Below, in pieces: positions 22,590 to 34,416 of a DNA stretch of 64,000 bases. The notes beneath the pieces were generated by a model that made no database searches, was not told the origin of the DNA, and worked only from the letters and a program-made list of their open reading frames with translations. Within the stretch, counting starts at the first letter, position 1; the number at the start of each line of letters is the position of its first letter. The stretch comes from Cryptomeria japonica (Eukaryota > Streptophyta > Pinopsida > Cupressales > Cupressaceae): the NCBI RefSeq assembly GCF_030272615.1, contig NC_081409.1, forward strand, positions 24,386,406 through 24,450,405, read 5' to 3'. Made by a program: the position numbers and the translations under genes.

Positions 22590-22880
22590 TCGCGTCTGCG
22601 AGTGTTCGGATCGCGTTTTTGTATTTCAGAGGCGTCTGCGATATCTTGGATCGCGTCTGTGTTTCTGTCATTTTCTATTTTTGCAGAAAGACGCGTCTGT
22701 GATTCCGAATCGCGTCTGCGCATCATCTTATCACGTCTGTGATTTCGAATCGCGTCTGCGCATCATCTTATCACGTCTGTAGCCGAAAGAAGCGTCTGTG
22801 TTCTGTGGCCGCGTCTGTGAACTACAGAACCACGTCTGTGTTGGACAGACGCATCTGTGTCTTGTATAACAGCGTCCGTG
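22590..22880 (+). repeat. CGCGTCTGTG decamer array 1, Ty3-B leader
   Basis: About twelve copies of GCGTCTGTG or GCGTCTGCG variants occur. Part of the array is a local duplication (repeated TCGCGTCTGCGCATCATC near 22708 and 22750). Confidence 0.85.
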
Positions 22881-24094
22881 CATTCTGTTTTGCAAATTTT
22901 TCAAGTTTTTTGATTCGGGTTTTCGGATTTTGTACTTAGGGTTTCAGATCTGGTTTATTTTTGGCTAACCTTTGCAGATCTAGCTAACCTGATTTGTGCA
23001 GCTTGCTTTGGAGACAAATACGTTTTTGTTGAAGGCCCCTTTTCACAAAGTCTTTTTGGGTTTTCTAAAAATTTACCTAACTTGTGTGCTTGCAGGAAGG
23101 GGTTATCATTTGAAACAACCCAAACTACTAACAATTTTGTTGCAGGGCCTTAGCTAGGGTTTTGTAATTTTTATTGTGTGCCTTGTTTCATAGCTTAGCA
23201 AACACTTCAATTGGTGCACTAAAATTGAATCATTGTCTTTTGTGTCTTGAGCAATAGGCTCTTTTTGTTTACTCTTTAGAGGGCCTGTCTTCCCGTGTGG
23301 TCATTAGGACTACTCGTGAGAAGAGAACGACCCAAGTGGTAGCGAGGAAAACCCACCTCATCCAAACCACTATAATCAAATGTATTCATGGTGAAAACTA
23401 TGAATAACATGTGCTGATTAGTTCATACCGACACTATGTCTCCCCATAAACCCGTTTGATCAAATTTATTTGATCATTTGTAGGGCGTAACCCCTACCGG
23501 CTGGGAGCCTTCTGTATTTACAGAGCTGAAAGTGCCGCATGTATGGCCACACGAGCGGATGCCCTTACTAGCACCATTTTGTTTTAGAGGCCCAAATCCT
23601 TCTAGTTGTTGGGGCAGGAGGTCGGACCTCTGGTAGCGGCCCACACGCATACGGTTCTTAGTAGAGATACAAAGTTCGCCATGGGGAGTTTTCATGGGGA
23701 CTGATGCTTGGCTGACCCGAGAAGTGAGTGCCGAGGGTGGAGCCAGTGAGGTCAAGCATCTAAGTATCCGCTCTGAATAGCGTAGCCTCGGGGGTAAAAC
23801 CCCATGTGGGATCAACAACTATTGTCTTGGCCAGCCATAAGAATTGTGCTTGACTTATGTTAAACATTCAAACACTCAAAAACAAAACAACAAAACATTG
23901 TGTCTTTTGTGTCTTCAAGTGTATGCAAAAACTTTTTACATCAAACAACACACTTTCTTGGAGTCATTTTGGAGTCTAAACACTAGCAAACATTGAGTCA
24001 TCAACACTGTGTCCTCTTGTCATGAAAAACAGTCGAAAAATCAGATTTGGTCACAACAAAACAACTTCACAGATAGGAAAGATTGCACGAAGGT

Positions 24095-24385
24095 TACAGA
24101 AACGCGTCTGTGTCTGTTCAAACCGCGTCTGTGTCAGATAAACGCGTCTGTGAAGTACAGAATAGCGTCTATGTTTTTATCAGTGTCTGTGTCGAACAGA
24201 GACACGTATGTGTCTGGGAATCACGTCTGTGAAGTATACAGGCGCGTCTGTGTCCACAATTGCAAAAAACTGTTACAGTCCCGGCAAACATCAACAGGAA
24301 AATCTCAGAATCACGTCTGCGTTAAACAGAGTAGCATCTGTGTCTTAAAACCGCGTCTGTGAAGTATACAGAGGCGTCTGTGGAT
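24095..24385 (+). repeat. CGCGTCTGTG decamer array 2, Ty3-B leader
   Basis: About ten further decamer copies lie between the conserved leader block and gag. Ty3-A has no matching array at this place, so it was gained or lost between the two elements. Confidence 0.85.
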
Positions 24386-24864
24386 TTGAAAATTTTAACA
24401 GTCAAACAAACAAAGAAATCAGTTTCGGCATACTTGAGCTTCCTAGGTTGTCTCTTCAGATTTCATCTAGCATTCAACCTGTCTTTGGGTCTCACATAGT
24501 CCATCATTGCTTCACATCTCATTTTACATTCATACTTGTCTAAAACTTGAAGTCAAAAAGGTCACTTGCTTGTCCTCATCATACTTTGTCAACACACAAC
24601 AACACTTTGCTAAGTGATCCCTCATCAAGGTTTCTTACCTTTGGGTCTCATTTGGTCTTACTTAGAGTCAAGGTCAGCTTACCTCATCAAGAGAAACTAT
24701 CCTCTCTTTGGAAGTCACACCTACTCTACTACTTACATACTTGGTCTTACACTTTGGACATTGCAAGTACACCTCAGATTCATTTACACTCCATACAACT
24801 CTTGATCTTCCATACTCTTGTCATTTTTCGTCTAGTCTCTCACATATTGCCAAACATCTAGTTC

Positions 24865-27800
24865 ATGGTTGAAACCCGTCTTCAAAAATCTAGGAGAATA
24901 GTCAAAGAAGCTCAAGAATCCGTAAACATGAGTTCTTATGAGTATGACAATGATGTCTTCTACAATCCTGAGCACACTACATTACCAGACATGAATGTTT
25001 ATAGACACAATCCAAATGTGGAAAGCGCAAACGCTATAAACAACAATTCTACACACAATGACAATGTTGACAATTCTTGAATACTATCAGCAGACATACA
25101 AGAATCTATAATGGATCCTCAATTCAATAGATTGGTTGAAGAGATAATGAGGAGAGATCGTCAATATTTCCTAAACATGATGGCACAAAGTGGAGCTAAA
25201 ATACCACATGATTTTGACTTATCTCAACTTATGGAAAGTAGACCTTCACAACAAACTCAACCTAATAGTGGAGGACCAAATAATATGATGCCGGAGTCAC
25301 CATTAGTTTTGCTTCAGAAACCAACAATCCCACATACACAAGCTCAAATGCATGATACTTACACTCAAAGACCATCATGGAGGCCTTATGCTCAAACACA
25401 TGCTCAAGATATGGGTCAACCAAGACAAATGGATACTCAAGGACTTCCTCAAAATTTTGACACAAGGAGACCTCATGCCAAAATTGGGGGCAACACAATG
25501 GAAAATGAAAGGCCTATTGAATATGGTTTATATACACAAAACAGATATGGGGTCCCTCAACAAGAAGTTATGCCAAGTGCTCCATACATGTCGCAACAAT
25601 ATAGACCTCCATATGGACATGTTTACGATCAGTATCATCCATACATGCAACAAGCTCCTCCTCAAATGGGTGTTTCAAACATGGGGTATGCTACAAGAAA
25701 TCAATCTCCTCCCAAAAATAATTTGGAGCAACAAATTAGAGATCTACAAAAGAAAGTGGAAGACATGGGCACATCAAAACCCACATATACTATGAGAGAT
25801 ATATGCCCTTATCCATTTGATAAGAGCATTCCAATGCCTCCGTTTCCTCCGCACTTTGTAACACCAAAATTCGACAAATATAGAGGGAGAGGAGACCCCA
25901 AGGCACACATAAGACAATTCTTCACAGCTTGCATTGAGGTAGCGGCAGAAGAAACATACTTGATGAGGTTGTTCCCACAGAGCTTAGGAGATCAAGCTAT
26001 GGAATGGTTTTCTCAATTACCTCCCGGTATTAAGTCATGGGGCGACTTGGCAGAAGCATTCATTCAGCATTTTTCTTACAACATTGAAACAGATGTCTCA
26101 GTTACTACCTTGTGCAATACGAAACAAAAAGAAGGAGAATCTTTCGCGTCATTTTTACAAAGATGGAGAAACTTAGCTAGCAGATGCTCTTGTGAGATCC
26201 CGCAAAAACAAATGGTGGAAATGTTCACACAAAATGTTAACAAGGCTATTGGCTATGATCTCAGGAAAGCTTGTTTGTCCACATTCAAGGATGTCATTGA
26301 AAAGGGCCTAGCAACAGAAAAGGTCTTAATTGAACAAGGAGTTATCAAGCTATTCAAAGAAAACAAAGAGGACTTCAAAGGAAAGGACAAACCAAAATTT
26401 TGGAACAAGAACAAGAACACGGTTAATGATGGTGTTGTTGATGCCAACACAGTAAGACCAAAGTTCATCTTTTCTGGATCAAGTTCTACTGACAATCAAG
26501 TGAACAATCAAACGGCTGCTAAACCACGAAGGAAGTACACTCCATTAGGAGAACCACTTGAATCAGTATTCAAAAAGCTTGTAGCAAACAAAGTGATCAC
26601 AGTCCCAGATTTTCCTCCATATGAACCAAAGGTCAAACCAAATTGGTGGAATGATGATGAATTTTGCGAGTTTCATAAGAGCAAGGGTCACAAGACAAGT
26701 AATTGCCATCGATTGAAAAACATTGTACAAGATCTCATTGATAGAGGAGATATTGAGATTGAGGGACATTCATCTAATCAAGAGCATGAGGTGTTTAAGG
26801 AACCATTCCCAAAACATGACAAGGGAAAAGGCAAAGTCACAGATGATCAAGCCAATTACACCAGAACATCTTACAATTATGATTCCACTATTAATCACAT
26901 CTCAATGGACAATCATATTTCTACCATTACTATCAAAAATAAAAATCCTGAGAATTCTTCTCCAAGACCCAAAATTATCCTAAAAGGTGTGGGATCTTCG
27001 TCCACATCTACCTCTGAATGTCATGTTACAACCCGTCGAGGTAAGATCACATTGCCAAGTACCTCTACTAAGAATACCAATCTTCCGTCAACTAAGCCTG
27101 AGTACGACCTTGTAGAGAAATTAGGGAAAACACCCGCACTCATCTCTATTCTTGAGCTCTTACGTATATCTCCTGCACATAAAGCTGTCCTTGACAAAAC
27201 CTTGAGAGATACTGCTGTCCCTACTGATCTAAACGTGGACCAGTTTCAAGCCATGGTGGGATATTTATCCGTTCCACACTCCCTCACATTCACAGAAGCC
27301 GATGACGCCTCCATAAGTCAGCCTCATAATGCACCTCTACATATTGAAGCCTTCATACATAAACACCGAATAAAGTGAGTCCTGATAGATGGAGGAGCAG
27401 GTCTTAATATTTGTACATTGAGCACCATCAGACAATTGGGATATTCTGACAAAGCTGTAAATTCTACAAACCAAATCACTATTAAGGCTTATGATGATGA
27501 AGAGCGTTCGTCCAAGGGCACGGTCATCTTACCACTAAGAATAGGGCCAGTCACAAAGGATGTGGTTTGTCAAGTCCTGGATCTAGACCTTACGTATAAC
27601 ATATTGCTAGGACGTCCGTGGATTCATGAAATGAGGGCAGTCCCATCAACATATCATCAGTGCATTAAGTTTCCTCATAATGGAGTCGAGGTAACGGTCA
27701 ATGGTGATCCAAATCCATTCATATATTGCAATAACTTGAGATCACATACTGAGACTATCATTCCCAGCAATCGTGAAGCTACTCCTTCTTCAGCATATAT

Positions 27801-30800
27801 TGATCCTGAGTCATTAAAGCCCTCGACATCCAAACAAGGTGAACTTAGAGCCAAGTTTCAAGACAAAGGCATGGGAGAATACACTCTGAATCAAACAATG
27901 TTCTTACGACAAGTCATGACCTCTCCCAAGGAATATGGGAGGCCACATCCTAATAAGCAAATCTCCATCATGCTACTCAAATGGGATCCTACCGTCTTTC
28001 AAAAATGGGGCGAACTAGAGGAAGAAAATTTATATAAAATGCTATATAAGGACGCTAAAGAGGATACACATGATCAAATTATAATACCCTGTGAGAACTA
28101 TGGCAAAGGTTTCAAAATTCTACAAAGATTTGGGTATGATGGAAAAATCCCTCTCGGACTACGCAAAGAAGGTGTCATGGAGCCTTTACAACCTGAGCTA
28201 ACTACAAGAAGGGAACGCTCCAAGGGGCTTGGTTTTCTAAATCCCAAGATTCACAATAAAGGAACAAAACAGATATGGCAAGTCAAAGTGGCTGAAGTTC
28301 AACAAGAAGATGACTATTCTATAGATTCCAACGAATGGGAATGGGATTCAGACAAATCCTCCAGCGACTATGAGCTCAACGAGACATTTAGAGAGCCAGA
28401 GGAACCTACAGAGGAGGAGGAGTTTTACAAGAAATTCAGAGTCGGTCAAGAATCGATCCATAAGGATCCCGCACAGTTGTCGTTTCAAGGCCCTAGGTCA
28501 AGATCACATAGGATGAGGACACCTGTCCCTGAGGGTGCTACTAGTAATGATAATTTGGACTCACTCACGATCGAAACTGATGAGGATAGTGCCATTGACG
28601 ACCTCGATGACTATCTTGACATACCTGAATATAACCACATCTTCACTATTAGCCTTGCGAACTCTGAAAACACTAAAGACCCTCCCCTCGTTCACCCCCA
28701 ACTCATTGACTGGGATCAGGATGGACCAGCATAGCTTGATACATTTCAAAATGACGAAGCTATAGTCGATTATCTTGGCATTCACGATGATCTTCCTCTT
28801 GGAGACCATAAAGCAGGATACGCCATAGAGCTTAATAACATGGCATACTTTGGTGAGGGTGTCGGGCCTTCTAGTCGCAAAAATGTGAAAATAAAAACAA
28901 AACAAGGGTCTTATGGCGAAAACCACACTGTGGTGCTATCTGACTCTAAAAAAGTAAAAAGAAAGGACGTATCTGAGGGTGAAAACCTCTCTGAGGCACC
29001 CGAAGATGGAAGGCTTGACATTCTCCCAGCATCATACGAGGAAAAATCATCCATGTTGGTAGAGGAGACTATAAAGACAAACATTGGTACAACAGAGGTT
29101 CCACATAACATATTTTTGGCTCAATCATTGACAGAGGCCGAGAAAGCAAGGTTCATAAGCTTCTTTAAGGAACGACAAGTCAACTTCGCATGGTCTTATG
29201 CTGATATGCCTGGACTAGACTCGGATTTAGTAATGCATCATTTAACAGTCAAACCGGGGGCAAAACCAGTAAAACAGAAATTGAGGAAAATGCATCCACA
29301 AGTGGCATTATTAGTCAAGGCAGAGCTGGAGAAATTACTCGATGTCGGATTCATACGCCCAATTGATTATCCCGAATGGATTTCCAACTTAGTACCTATT
29401 AGCAAACCAGATCGTAGCATCCGAATATGTACAGACTTCAGGGATATCAACAAGGCTTGTCCGAAGGATGATTTCCCATTACCAAACATCGATTTAATTG
29501 TTGATCTCACAGCAGGCCATGAGATGTTATCTTTAATGGACGGATTCTCTGGATATAATCAGATCAGGATTGCACCTGAAGATCAACATAAAACATCATT
29601 TACTTGTCCATGGGGAACCTTCTGCTGGAATGTCATGCCCTTTGGGCTGAAAAATGCAGGTGCCACGTATCAACGAGCTATGACTACTATCTTCCATGAT
29701 CTCATGCATGTAACGGTGGAAGATTATGTTGACGACCTTTTGGTTAAATCAATAGACAGAAATACACACTTGGACATACTTTCAGTTGCTTTTGATAGGC
29801 TGGAAAAATACAAGGTAAGATTAAACCCAAAGAAATGTGTCTTTGGAGTAACCTCCGGGAAGCTCCTAGGATTCATTGTGTCTAAAAGAGGAATAGAAGC
29901 TGATCCAGCAAAAGTCAAGGCTATCTTGGACATGCCGCCACCCAAGAATATCAGTCAACTTCGGTCTTTACAAGGGAGACTCCAGTCCATACGAAGATTC
30001 ATAGCACAACTTGCAGATAAGTGCAATCCTTTCCAGCACCTGCTACACAAAAACATCAAGTTCAAATGGGATGAGAACTGTCAACAGGCTTTTCAGGCAC
30101 TCAAAGACTATCTTTTGAACCCGCCAGTTTTGATGCCACCAATTCAAGATCAACCATTGCTACTTTACATATCAGCTACTCCAACAGCACTGGGGGCACT
30201 CCTAGCACAACAAATACCTAACGGCAAGGAAAAAGCAGTTTACTATATCAGTCGCACGTTGGTGGGATATGAGCTGAACTACACTCCAATTGAGCGTGCA
30301 TGTCTCGCTGTGGTCTTTGCTTCACAAAAATTACGACATTATATGCTCACTCACAAGACTAAGTTGATTGCCAGAATTGATCCACTAAAATATCTTCTCA
30401 ACAAAGCTACACTTACTAGGCGGCTGGCCAAGTGGGTAATGATCTTGAGTGAATTCAACATTGAATATGTGGACAGAAAAGCCATAAAAGGACAAGCCAT
30501 CGCAGATCAACTGGCAGATGCTCCCATGATAGATGATGTTCCTCTACAGTCAGAATTTCCAGATGAGTCCATTCTAACAATATCACCTGCAAAGCCATAG
30601 CAATTATACTTTGATGGCTCATACACACAGCATGGAGCAGGAGCGGGTATACTCTTTATAACTCCCCAAGGCGATTCTATACCAAAGTCATACCGCTTAT
30701 CATTTCCTTGCACCAACAATATAGCGGAATATGAGGCATTAACAACTGGGCTAAGAATTGCAGTTCAGTGGAAGATCCAAGACCTTCGTGTTTTTGGGGA

Positions 30801-32346
30801 TTCTCAACTTGTCATCCGTCAAGCAACAGATGATTATCAAACAAAAGATGAAAAGCTAATGCCTTACAAACAACTGGTAGATGATCTGAAATAGCACTTT
30901 GCAAAGATAGAGTTTGAGCAGATACCAAGAGAACAGAATCGTGCTGCTGATGCCATGGCTACAATTGCTTCGCTCATTGATCTGCCGCAAAATGAGACCT
31001 GCTATGAGTTCCTGGTTGACAACCTGTTGATTCCGTCATATGAGATCACTCCTACGGAAATGATATGTGTTGTTGGTCCTGAATCCCAGTTATATGGTTC
31101 CATATTCACATACCTTCGCGACAATATCTTACCTCCCGATCTATCGAACAACCAACGCCGTACTTTCATTCGCCAATCCTCCCGATACGTTATCCTAGCT
31201 GATATCCTATACCGACGAGGTCTAGATGGCACCCTTCTTAGATGTTTAGAGAGTGACGAAGCTCAGATTGCGTTACGAGAAGTGCACGAAGGGATATGTG
31301 GTCCGCATACTAGTGGTCCTACCTTGGCCAAGAAACTCATCAGGACTGGATACTACTGGCCTACTATGGAAAAAGATGCATATCAGTTTGTCAAGAAGTG
31401 TAAGTAGTGTCAAATTCATGGAGACCTTATACATGCACCAGCACAAGAACTACAGCCACTTGCATCTCCTTGGCCCTTTTGTCAGTGGGGACTCGATCTC
31501 ATAGGCAAGATTCACCCTCCTTCTTCCAATGGACATAAATTCATTATCAGAGCCACAGAGTATTTCACAAAGTGGATTGAAGCTGTGCCTCTCACACAAG
31601 TTACTGGGAAACAAATCGCTACTTTCATCCTGAACTACATCATTTATCGATACGGGATTCCTACTTCCATTATCACCGACAACGGGCGTCCTTTCAAGAA
31701 CCAGGATGTTCGTGAACTCTGTGAGTGCTTCTATATCTCTCACCATTTCTCCACACCATACTACCCCCAAGGTAATGGCCAAGCTGAGGCGTCTAACAAA
31801 ACAATTCTCAAAATACTTAAAAAGACAGTCGACGACGCTGGCCGTAACTGGCATGTCCAACTCAATCCCGCACTTTGGGCCTATCGTACCAGTGTCCGCA
31901 CACCTACAGAAGCTACACCCTACTCACTTGTCTACGGCGTTGAAGCCATCTTGCCTATTGAGGTCGAGCTACCTTCTTTACGGGTCTCCTTGAGAAACAT
32001 AATCAACGATGAAGACTACAGGGTCTCCCGCTTACAAGAACTAGAACTGCTGGAGGAACGACAACACACTGCTTTTAATCATCTCAAGGCTTACCAACAA
32101 CGAATGAGTCACAGTTACAATCACAAGGTCAAGCCTCGCACATTTGAGGTAGGTGACTTAGTCCTCAGAGAGAACCCCAAAAATCAGCAAGACAGAGATA
32201 AGAAGGGCAAATTTGAACCCAACTGGCTTGTTCCTTACATCATTACAGCAGCATATGGATCTGGGGCATATCAGCTCTCTACTACAGAAGGTGAACCTTT
32301 GGAGGATCCTATCAATAGCATGCACCTTCGCAGGTTCTACACATAG
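24865..32346 (+). pseudogene. Ty3-B gag-pol, one continuous frame with six stops
   Basis: A single frame of about 2,490 codons runs from ATG 24865 to 32346. Stops are TGA 25078, TGA 27376, TAG 28732, TAG 30598, TAG 30892 and TAG 31405; no frameshift was found. Order: gag core (about residues 330-480) with zinc-knuckle-like CX2HX4-5HX4C near 26660; protease (VLIDGGAGLNI, 27379); reverse transcriptase (about 29200-29900, YVDD at 29725-29736); RNase H (about 30110-30500); archaeal-type RNase H (YFDGSYTQHGAGAGI from 30604; NNIAEYEAL); integrase with HHCC region near 31280-31415, catalytic D in ITDNGRPF (31672), E in GQAEASNKT (about 31779), and tail HLRRFYT. Two stem-loop motifs are embedded at 28908-29007. 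Confidence 0.95.
28908..29007 (+). ncRNA. Two AAAA-bulge RNA stem-loops inside Ty3-B pol
   Basis: At 28908-28944 GTC pairs with GAC, ATGGCG with TGCTAT, then AAAA is unpaired and CCAC pairs with GTGG. At 28971-29007 ATCT pairs with AGAT, GGGTG with CACCC, then AAAA and CCTC/GAGG. A 2-by-2 internal loop separates outer and middle helices in both. They match the architecture of the three copies after pol. Each also encodes Gly-Glu-Asn, so a protein-level repeat is an alternative explanation. Confidence 0.5.
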
Positions 32347-32401
32347 CTCTTTGGAATATCCTAATTTAAAAATACAAAAAAATTATAAAAACAAAAAAAT
32401 C

Positions 32402-32567
32402 GTCACTTGGTGAAAACCTGGCAAACAGGCGCCTTGTGACAACAAAAAAAAATTGAAAAATCGAAAAAAAAAGTAAAGAGAAATAATTTCGTCCAATGGT
32501 GAAAACCACTTCGGTGGTGCCCTGGGCAAGTACCATGGTGAAAACTGGGTCACCAGCGCCATGCGTA
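32402..32567 (+). ncRNA. Three tandem AAAA-bulge RNA stem-loops after Ty3-B pol
   Basis: Units at 32402-32440, 32491-32527 and 32531-32567 have outer helices GTCAC/GTGAC, GTCCA/TGGGC and TAC/GTA stacked on CATGGTG/CGCCATG. Middle helices are GGTG with CGCC, TGCC or CGCC. Inner helices are CCTG/CAGG, CCAC/GTGG around TTCG, and CTGG/CCAG. They lie 55 bases after the pol stop. Differences from Ty3-A (GTTAC for GTCAC, CACC for CGCC) keep the pairs. Confidence 0.6.
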
Positions 32568-34416
32568 GGGACTTTGCTCTTCCCTCCTTCAGGATTCTCT
32601 TTCATCCTTTCACTTTGCACACACTCACAACCTATTCACTCACAATAAACTTACCCATTCCCATCATGGCTTGTTATTGATCTACCTAAGATTGGTTAGC
32701 CATCCATAACCCTCCCTTTTCACTCCCTTTTCCATCCATAATAAATCAGATCCTATCTGTGACTACGGCCAATTCCTACGTCTAGTAATGGGTGTGGAAC
32801 TGAGAACATCACATGTTTCGAGGAGTACAGTTTCTTTCAAGCTTTCTTCAGTCTATCTGCGCACAATCCGCAATAAAGCAGCATCTGCATCGCCAGTCCG
32901 CAATAAAGTTTCGTCTTCTCCGCAATAAGGTATCAGTTTCATGGATTCAGTCAGTTTAAAATGAGACACAGCAGCAACAATGGGCCTCAACAAAATCAAA
33001 TCTTTCAACAGACTCAGACAACATATGGTTCAGTGTTAATCTATCCTTTTTGTGAAAGTAAACATTGTGACCACAATCGAATAAGACTTAAACAAGTGAC
33101 AAGAGACACTAAACTTGAGGACTACAGTGGATGTTGGTGTCGAGTCTTGGTTTTCTTTTGATTTTATCTTTTTGGTGACATGTCTTTTAGCTTTTCCAGG
33201 ATGTCTTTGACTAGAGATTCTATCTCCAAGATGTCTTTGACTAGAAAGGCGAGGATGGGGTATCGTCACCTATTTGCATTTGTTGTCTGTGGATTGTCTT
33301 TTAGTAATGCTATGACTTGTCCAAGGATATGAGGACACTGTGAGTCTAGTATGAACTGGGGCATTCCTTGTTTGTGACTGTCTTATCTCCATGCAAACAG
33401 GTACAATGACTTTCTGGGTCGAACAAATGCCTCGATTGTCATAACCTACTTGCCATAATAAAGCTCAATGATGATAATGCACAAGAAGCTCTTTCACGTT
33501 CATGTCTTCTGTCTTCCATCCCCCTTTCTTGATTGACTTCCATCGTCCTTCTCAAGTCCGCGTAGCCCGCTATCACATGACTGAGTACAATGACACACCA
33601 AAAACATTTGCATTTCATATAGTTACACCTACATCACCACATATAAGCATTTCATACATACATATAGATATCACAATTGCATCACATCCTGCATACAACA
33701 CATGTTAGCACATCTCACATTTTCATTATGTAAATAATCATTTGCATTATCATATTCATTTGCATTACATACATTCACATTTGCATCATGCATCACATAT
33801 ACAATATAAAAGAACAAAAATATATTGCATTGCATCATATAAGCATCCGTATCACATAAGAACATTTCATCACATAAGGTACACATGCATATAGCTGCCG
33901 CAAAAAAATGGATCATCTCTCATATATACTCAAAATGTGTCATGATACAATGATGTCAAAAGAATCATATGGCTACAAAAGAATCACCCGCAGGTGTCTA
34001 CAATACAACAATGGTACATCTACTGATACAATGGGAGCCCACTATAGCTATGAGGAACTCCCTCCCTTGGAGCCGCCTCGCCTCGACGGAGTCTGAGCTA
34101 TAGATGGACCCACCCCTGGATCCCCCTGTCTCTCTGGTGGTGGTGGAGGCCCCATGACCCCACCGCTGGATGCCTGTCTCCTGCGGCTCCCTTCCGTAGC
34201 CGTCGCTGTGCGTGACGATCTATGGAAGCTCCTAGCCCGCTGATCTGCTGGCATGACTGCATAGTATAGATCCCTCCAGTAGGCGATCTCCTCTCCGGCT
34301 CGCAAAACATATGCGTAGCCTGCCCCTGCATCCTCTGCTGCCTACCTACCTGCCCTCAGAGCTGTCTCGGCCTCTGTATATTTCTGGATGGCCTGATCCC
34401 TCTCCCGCTCTGTGTC
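32568..34416 (+). other. Ty3-B non-coding stretch between pol and the antisense gene
   Basis: The segment parallels 6571-8000 of Ty3-A. It holds CCGCAATAAAG repeats (about 32868-32930), an AGGATGTCTTTGACTAGA repeat (about 33198-33245) and an AT-rich CATTTGCAT-rich stretch (33600-33860). From about 34040 it becomes rich in G and C, approaching the 3' end of the antisense PMD gene. No other gene is seen. Confidence 0.6.

Larger units (their letters stand above)
22498..24864 (+). other. Ty3-B untranslated leader
   Basis: This 2.4-kb leader parallels Ty3-A. It contains two decamer arrays (22590-22880 and 24095-24385) and the conserved block 23260-23850, richer in G and C than its surroundings. 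Within that block, GTGGT/ACCAC enclosing GAGG/CCTC (about 23337-23372) and GGGG/CCCC around TAAAA (about 23790) can form hairpins. A 114-codon minus ORF across this block is conserved in sequence but has no family features. Confidence 0.7.

Noticed and set aside
23474-23818. 114-codon minus ORF, partly conserved in Ty3-A (1251-1469)
   Set aside because: The conservation is at nucleotide level in a probably structured leader; the ORF is shortened in Ty3-A and has no family features.
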